Shown piece after piece: positions 60,038 to 64,000 of a stretch of 64,000 nt of DNA. How positions within the stretch are numbered: the first letter of the stretch is position 1; each line of letters starts with the position of its first letter. The notes under the pieces were generated by a model. That model saw nothing but the letters and a program-made list of their open reading frames with translations. It was not told the origin of the DNA and searched no databases. Position numbers and translations under genes: made by a program. The DNA comes from Paraferrimonas haliotis (lineage in GTDB: Bacteria > Pseudomonadota > Gammaproteobacteria > Enterobacterales > Shewanellaceae). The stretch covers positions 186,001 through 250,000 of the forward strand of contig NZ_NRRB01000003.1 in NCBI RefSeq assembly GCF_002282895.1, written 5' to 3'.

Positions 60038-60067
60038 AAAAAAAGCGCCTCAATAAGGCGCTTTTTT
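60038..60067. terminator. Bidirectional terminator between yciK and rluB
   Basis: AAAAAGCGCCT and AGGCGCTTTTT arms around CAATA, with A and T runs on both sides. It ends yciK on the plus strand and the rnm-yciO-scpAB-rluB unit on the minus strand. Confidence 0.9.
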
Positions 60068-60080
60068 ACTTGAAGTTTGG

Positions 60081-60941
60081 CTATTTAGGACGGCGAGTCT
60101 TATTTTCAGTATGGCGTCTTACCGCGCGACGAATCTTAGCCTTTTTAACCTTGGCTCTGGCTGAGCTCAATTTTTTCTCGGGCGTTAATAAGGTCTTGGT
60201 TTCGCGGCGTAACTGCACCATTTCACGCAAATAATTAACCCGATTAAGCGATAATTCTTCCCAACCGCCTCGAGGTAAGTTTTTAGCCAGCTCAATATCG
60301 CCGTAGCGAATTCGCATTAACCGACTCACTTGCAGCTCTTGAGATTCCCATAGGCGGCGTACCTCGCGGTTACGTCCTTCTTTTAGGGTTACGTGAAACC
60401 ATTGGTTAATGCCTTCACCACCAGCGGACTTAATGTTATCGAAGCGGGCTTCACCGTCTTCTAACATTACCCCATTCTTCAAGTTCGCAAGGTGCTCATC
60501 GGTCACTTCACCAAATACGCGCACCGCATACTCTCGCTCAACTTCTTGAGCAGGATGCATGAGGCGATTAGCCAACTCACCATCTGAGGTAAACAGCAGC
60601 AAGCCAGAGGTGTTAATATCTAATCGACCTACAGCTACCCAGCGAGCTCCTTTTAACTTGGGAAGACGGTCAAACACCGTAGGCCGCCCTTGTGGGTCTT
60701 TGCGGCTACAAATCTCGCCCTCTGGCTTGTGGTAGGCCAACACTCGACATACCATCTCTTCATTGGCTCGTACGTCCACAACATGGCCATCGAGACGGAT
60801 CTTAGCATCCGCTTCAACTCTATCACCTAGCTGCGCCACTTTTCCGTCAACACTGACACGACCCGCGGCTATGACCTGCTCTAATTCTCTGCGAGAGCCA
60901 TGCCCTGCGCGCGCTAATACTTTCTGTAGTTTTTCACTCAT
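60081..60941 (-). CDS. rluB: 23S rRNA pseudouridine 2605 synthase
   Basis: Makes pseudouridine at position 2605 of 23S rRNA. 286 residues: an N-terminal S4 domain ([22 protein letters not shown]), the RsuA-family catalytic segment [26 protein letters not shown] with its Asp, and a highly basic C-terminal tail rich in Lys and Arg. RluB and RluE/RluF are close paralogues; the scpB neighbourhood and S4 domain favour RluB. Its start overlaps scpB by 8 bases. Confidence 0.95.
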   Translation of the reverse strand: MSEKLQKVLARAGHGSRRELEQVIAAGRVSVDGKVAQLGDRVEADAKIRLDGHVVDVRANEEMVCRVLAYHKPEGEICSRKDPQGRPTVFDRLPKLKGARWVAVGRLDINTSGLLLFTSDGELANRLMHPAQEVEREYAVRVFGEVTDEHLANLKNGVMLEDGEARFDNIKSAGGEGINQWFHVTLKEGRNREVRRLWESQELQVSRLMRIRYGDIELAKNLPRGGWEELSLNRVNYLREMVQLRRETKTLLTPEKKLSSARAKVKKAKIRRAVRRHTENKTRRPK

Positions 60942-61539
60942 TGACTAACTCTTTATTTTGGCGGCTGCTCGTGCCTACCAATAGGGCTTGCAACGCCGTC
61001 TCATCACTAAGCTTGGGCAGCTCAGACAAACTTGCAAGGCCGAAATAATCTAAAAATCCCTTGGTGGTGGCCAATAAGGCTGGCCGGCCAGGCACTTCTT
61101 TGTGCCCAACGACTTTAATCCATCCTCGCTCAGTAAGTGTTCTTATGCTTTGAGAGCTCACACTTACCCCGCGAACGGTTTCTATCTCACCTCGGGTGAT
61201 GGGTTGTTGATAAGCAATCAACGCCAAGGTTTCTAATAATGCTCGTGAATACTTCGGCGCACTATTCTGACGCACCTTATTAAGCTGCTTAGCCAGCTCC
61301 GGGCGAGTTTGAAAACGATAGCCACTGGCTAATTTCACTAACTCAATCCCGCGCGAGCGATAGTCTCGTTGCAACTCGCTAAGCGCTTGTTTCGCCTGCT
61401 CGCGAGTTACCGATGTATCCGCAAGTACCGTCTCCAGTAGCTGAGTTACCGATAGCGGCTTGGCTGCTGAAAATATCGCAGCTTCTATCAAGTGCTGTAA
61501 CTGCTTTGCAGTTAGTGTAGTTGCCACTTCCTGTGTCAT
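60934..61539 (-). CDS. scpB: Segregation and condensation protein B
   Basis: Winged-helix dimer that binds ScpA in the Smc-ScpAB chromosome condensation complex. 201 residues with two winged-helix domains; [20 protein letters not shown] starts the first, and [26 protein letters not shown] is the family hallmark in the second. It overlaps scpA by four bases (ATGA) and rluB by eight. Many gammaproteobacteria with MukBEF lack ScpAB, so its presence is informative about lineage; smc itself is not in the window. Confidence 0.95.
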   Translation of the reverse strand: MTQEVATTLTAKQLQHLIEAAIFSAAKPLSVTQLLETVLADTSVTREQAKQALSELQRDYRSRGIELVKLASGYRFQTRPELAKQLNKVRQNSAPKYSRALLETLALIAYQQPITRGEIETVRGVSVSSQSIRTLTERGWIKVVGHKEVPGRPALLATTKGFLDYFGLASLSELPKLSDETALQALLVGTSSRQNKELVNE

Positions 61540-62327
61540 CGAGCCAGTCTCACATAAATGTTATCAAACGCTTTTGCTTGTAAGAGCTCTATTAACGCTT
61601 CTTTTAGCAGTTCCATTAGCGCTAAAAAGGTAACTAACACGCCGGCGCGCCCTTCCTTGACGTCGAACAATTGCCCAAAACGATAAAATTCGCCATCATC
61701 AAGATGACTCAGCAATTGGCTCATTTTTTCTCGCGTCGACAGTTTTTCCCGACTAATGTGGTGATGCTCAAATTGCGCGGCTCGCTTGGCGATAGCGGAA
61801 AACGCCAACACTAAATCAGCGATTTCAACCTGTGGCGCAAGCGGTTTAAGCGCCTCAGATCCTTGACTATCTGCTACGGCAACAAAGGTATCTCGTTCTA
61901 ACCGCGGCAAAGCTTCAATATCTTCTGCGGCTTGTTTAACCACCTCATAGGCCTGTAACTGCTTGATAAGCAGTAAACGAGGGTCGTGCTCATCTTCCTC
62001 TAATTCCGGTCGAGGCAACAACAGTCGACTTTTTATTTCAGCTAAGGTTGCCGCCATCACTAAATAATCGGCGGCCAGCTCTACCCGAATCCCCTGCAGT
62101 AACTTAATGTAATCTAAATATTGCTCGGTTATTCGCTGAATGGGCAAATTCAAAATGTCTAATTTTTGCTTACGTATCAGGTACAGCAGAAGGTCTAGCG
62201 GTCCTTCAAAGGTCTCCAAAATCACTTCCAACGCCTCAGGCGGAATGAAAAGATCTTGTGGCCACTGCGCCAACGGTTCCCCGTCAACTTTAGCGAATGG
62301 CAAACTCGCTTGAGATGGATTATCCAT
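61536..62327 (-). CDS. scpA: Segregation and condensation protein A
   Basis: Kleisin that bridges the Smc heads. I start at 62327 (MDNPSQASL), behind AAAGGGGG; the frame extends 12 residues further with no better signal. The 263-residue product has the N-terminal Smc-neck segment ETFEGPLDLLLYLIRKQKLDI, a central linker, and the C-terminal winged helix (VLVTFLALMELLKEALIELLQ). It is co-transcribed with scpB and rluB. Confidence 0.95.
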   Translation of the reverse strand: MDNPSQASLPFAKVDGEPLAQWPQDLFIPPEALEVILETFEGPLDLLLYLIRKQKLDILNLPIQRITEQYLDYIKLLQGIRVELAADYLVMAATLAEIKSRLLLPRPELEEDEHDPRLLLIKQLQAYEVVKQAAEDIEALPRLERDTFVAVADSQGSEALKPLAPQVEIADLVLAFSAIAKRAAQFEHHHISREKLSTREKMSQLLSHLDDGEFYRFGQLFDVKEGRAGVLVTFLALMELLKEALIELLQAKAFDNIYVRLAR

Positions 62328-62407
62328 TAGCGACCCCCTTTGAAACACGCTTACGTAAACCAAAGCGCGCCAGTATACCTGATATTAAGCCACCAATCAG
62401 CACAAAC

Positions 62408-63028
62408 TTATTGAAACGGTTCAGGATCTCCGCCACCCACACGAACAATCTCTGAACCGCCTTCAGACATGTCAATTACGGTCGTTGGCGTTTCACCGAT
62501 AAAACCACCGTGAATGATTAAATCCACCTGTTTTTCCAATTTGTCCCGAATTTCTTCCGGATCCGACTCCGCCACATCACTATTAGGAAGAATCAAACTG
62601 GTGGACATAAGAGGCTCACCCAGAGCTTCAAGCAACGCTAAGCTAATGGCGTTATCTGGCACTCGAATACCTATGGTGCGACGCTTCGGGTTAAGCAACC
62701 GCCGCGGCACTTCCTTGGTTCCCTTAAATACAAACGTGTAGGGGCCGGGGGTGTTGTTTCTTAATAGGCGAAATGCTTGATTTTCTACTCGAGCGTAGAT
62801 GGACAATTCTGACAAATCGCGACACATCAGAGTAAAGTTGTGATCTTTATTCAGCTGCCTGATGCGAATAATTCTATCCAGCGCGCTCTTATCACCCAAA
62901 TGGCATCCGATTGCATAACCGGAATCGGTTGGATACACAATCACGCCGCCACTGCGTATTACCGCTACCGCTTGATTCATTAATCGTGCTTGAGGCGTGT
63001 CTGGGTGCACATAGAAAAATTGACTCAT
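62408..63028 (-). CDS. yciO: YciO, Sua5/YrdC-like protein
   Basis: A 206-residue paralogue of the threonylcarbamoyl-AMP synthase TsaC/Sua5. I start at 63028 (MSQFFYVHPDTPQ), matching E. coli YciO and preceded by GGGAGGAG; a longer frame to 63064 lacks these. YPTDSGYAIGC and FTLMCRDLSELS, KGTKEVPRRLLNPKRRTIGIR form the nucleotide- and RNA-binding cleft. It overlaps rnm by four bases (ATGA). YciO is thought to have weaker activity than TsaC; its physiological role is not settled. Confidence 0.93.
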   Translation of the reverse strand: MSQFFYVHPDTPQARLMNQAVAVIRSGGVIVYPTDSGYAIGCHLGDKSALDRIIRIRQLNKDHNFTLMCRDLSELSIYARVENQAFRLLRNNTPGPYTFVFKGTKEVPRRLLNPKRRTIGIRVPDNAISLALLEALGEPLMSTSLILPNSDVAESDPEEIRDKLEKQVDLIIHGGFIGETPTTVIDMSEGGSEIVRVGGGDPEPFQ

Positions 63029-63885
63029 AGCTCCTCCCGCCAGCGTGGCGACTGCCATATCCATTGCGCATTATCTGCTAAGAATAAATTACGACCTAAA
63101 TCAACCCACTGACTTTCATAGTGAAAATCGCTTCCTAGGGAGCAGTATAACTGGTATTCGTGCGCAAGTGATAGTAACAGTTGTCGTTCATTGATGCCTT
63201 GTTGCGAAAGTACCACTTCCATACCATCACCACCGCATTGTTTAAACTCGATCAATAACTTACGTAACCACTTAGTGGACATAGAATAACGACTCGGATG
63301 CGCTAGCACGCACACGCCACCCGCTTGATGGGCAACCTCAATGGCTTCCTTAATGGAGTGCCAGTCGTTGGCAACAAACGCACCTTGGCCTTTACCTAAG
63401 TATTTTTTAAACGCCGCATCCATGTGGCTAACGTGTTGCTTTTCAACCATCCAACGAGCAATGTGGCTGCGACTAATGGCCGCGCCATTGGCTTTAGCCA
63501 AGGCACCTTCAAGGGCACCAGTGAGTCCAGCTTTTTCCAATTTATGGCATATTTTTTCAGCCCTGAGTCGGCGACGCTGTCGTTGTGTTTGTAAAAAAGC
63601 CTGTAAAGACGAATTATCGATATCAACCCCTAAGGCCACAATATGGATATCGAAACCGTGCCAGCGTGTCGATATTTCCACACCATTTATCAACTTCAGG
63701 TTCGCTTTTAATCGCGCAACCTCTTGGTGAGCCTCAGCCAATCCATCCGTGGTATCGTGGTCAGTAATCGCCAACACTCTTAATTGGCGGTTGCTGGCGC
63801 GCATGATTAACTGCGAAGGCGTTAAACCGCCGTCGGATGCGCGTGTGTGACTGTGTAAGTCAATCATGGGGTTTATTCTGCTCAT
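63025..63885 (-). CDS. rnm: Rnm/TrpH-like PHP-domain phosphoesterase
   Basis: PHP-domain enzyme homologous to E. coli YciV (Rnm/TrpH), reported to act as a 5'-3' exonuclease on RNA and on 3',5'-bisphosphonucleotides. 286 residues. Metal-binding motifs are intact: DLHSHTRASDGGLTP (residues 9-23), ITDHDTTDG, GVEIST, VLAHPSRY and GSDFHYE. First gene of rnm-yciO-scpA-scpB-rluB. The start at 63885 has only AAGG close by; ATG at 63867 is an alternative with no clear ribosome site. Confidence 0.93.
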   Translation of the reverse strand: MSRINPMIDLHSHTRASDGGLTPSQLIMRASNRQLRVLAITDHDTTDGLAEAHQEVARLKANLKLINGVEISTRWHGFDIHIVALGVDIDNSSLQAFLQTQRQRRRLRAEKICHKLEKAGLTGALEGALAKANGAAISRSHIARWMVEKQHVSHMDAAFKKYLGKGQGAFVANDWHSIKEAIEVAHQAGGVCVLAHPSRYSMSTKWLRKLLIEFKQCGGDGMEVVLSQQGINERQLLLSLAHEYQLYCSLGSDFHYESQWVDLGRNLFLADNAQWIWQSPRWREEL

Positions 63886-63965
63886 AACCTTAGTCTAAAG
63901 GATTGCTTAAAAATAGCGAGTGAAAGCCAGCCCCACGTGCATGAGCGTATTTTTATTCTCCGATA

Positions 63966-63996
63966 TTGACAGCAACAACTAAAAAATGTTTATCTT
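63966..63996 (+). promoter_or_regulatory. Candidate plus-strand promoter leaving the window
   Basis: A perfect -35 TTGACA (63966..63971) followed after 19 bases by TATCTT (63991..63996), or after 17 by TTTATC. It points right, away from rnm. In E. coli the gene divergent from yciV is the trp operon, so a trp leader may follow; the gene is out of sight. Confidence 0.3.
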
Positions 63997-64000
63997 AGCC

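Overview
The window is chromosomal, gene-dense DNA of a Gram-negative gammaproteobacterium, most likely a marine, Alteromonadales/Shewanella/Kangiella-like lineage. I read this from the protein sequences (for example SdhC, MsbA, SohB, YcaR and YciO resemble the E. coli proteins closely), from Gram-negative envelope genes (lpxK, msbA, lolCDE, csiV, nagZ) and from gene order shared with Shewanella, Vibrio and E. coli. I cannot name a genus. I see no prophage, integrase, insertion sequence, CRISPR array, toxin-antitoxin pair or recognisable defence island. rRNA genes are absent. Positions 1-61 hold nothing beyond the clpP stop; clpX probably lies just past the left edge.

Layout. 62-2571 (minus): tRNA-Pro, tRNA-Arg and tRNA-His, then tig and clpP. 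2787-8518: folD, yjbQ, a CHASE-type diguanylate cyclase, a GNAT enzyme, an unrecognised small membrane protein, a YaiI-family protein, an unrecognised membrane-anchored protein and a PaaG-like crotonase. 8648-18145 (minus): the TCA block sdhCDAB-sucABCD, with gltA divergent at 18647, the E. coli arrangement. 20306-28662 (plus): an RND efflux operon with one adaptor and two different pump subunits, then an exported metallo-beta-lactamase-fold hydrolase. 28704-37745: envelope block msbA-lpxK-ycaR, comEC, a DUF2062 protein and lolCDE. 37886-43730: mfd, csiV, acyP and nagZ. 43880-50686: sdaA, cysB, topA and a lone astB. 50755-59012: a calcium-loop/Ig-like lipoprotein, a dicarboxylate symporter, a 110-bp tandem repeat array, sohB and a VolA-like lipase. 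59268-63885: yciK, rluB, scpB, scpA, yciO and rnm.

How the genes work together. sdh, suc and gltA encode a contiguous run of TCA steps (citrate synthase, 2-oxoglutarate dehydrogenase E1/E2, succinyl-CoA synthetase, succinate dehydrogenase); E3 (lpd) is not here. LpxK makes lipid A and MsbA flips it; LolCDE releases lipoproteins, of which the window encodes at least three (RND adaptor, Ig-like protein, VolA-like lipase). NagZ and CsiV act on peptidoglycan. cysB-topA-sohB-yciK-rluB-yciO-rnm is recognisably the E. coli trp-cysB neighbourhood, opened by lineage-specific genes and by the repeat array.

The least explained parts are the 110-bp tandem array (54717-55310), whose copies alternate between two versions and are full of hairpins; a pair of matching REPIN-like inverted repeat elements 42 kb apart (8572-8629 and 50697-50756); two unrecognised membrane proteins (6135-6461 and 7027-7716); and a terminator hairpin that overlaps the clpP promoter. 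I did not find a convincing new multi-gene system; most of the window is conserved housekeeping DNA.
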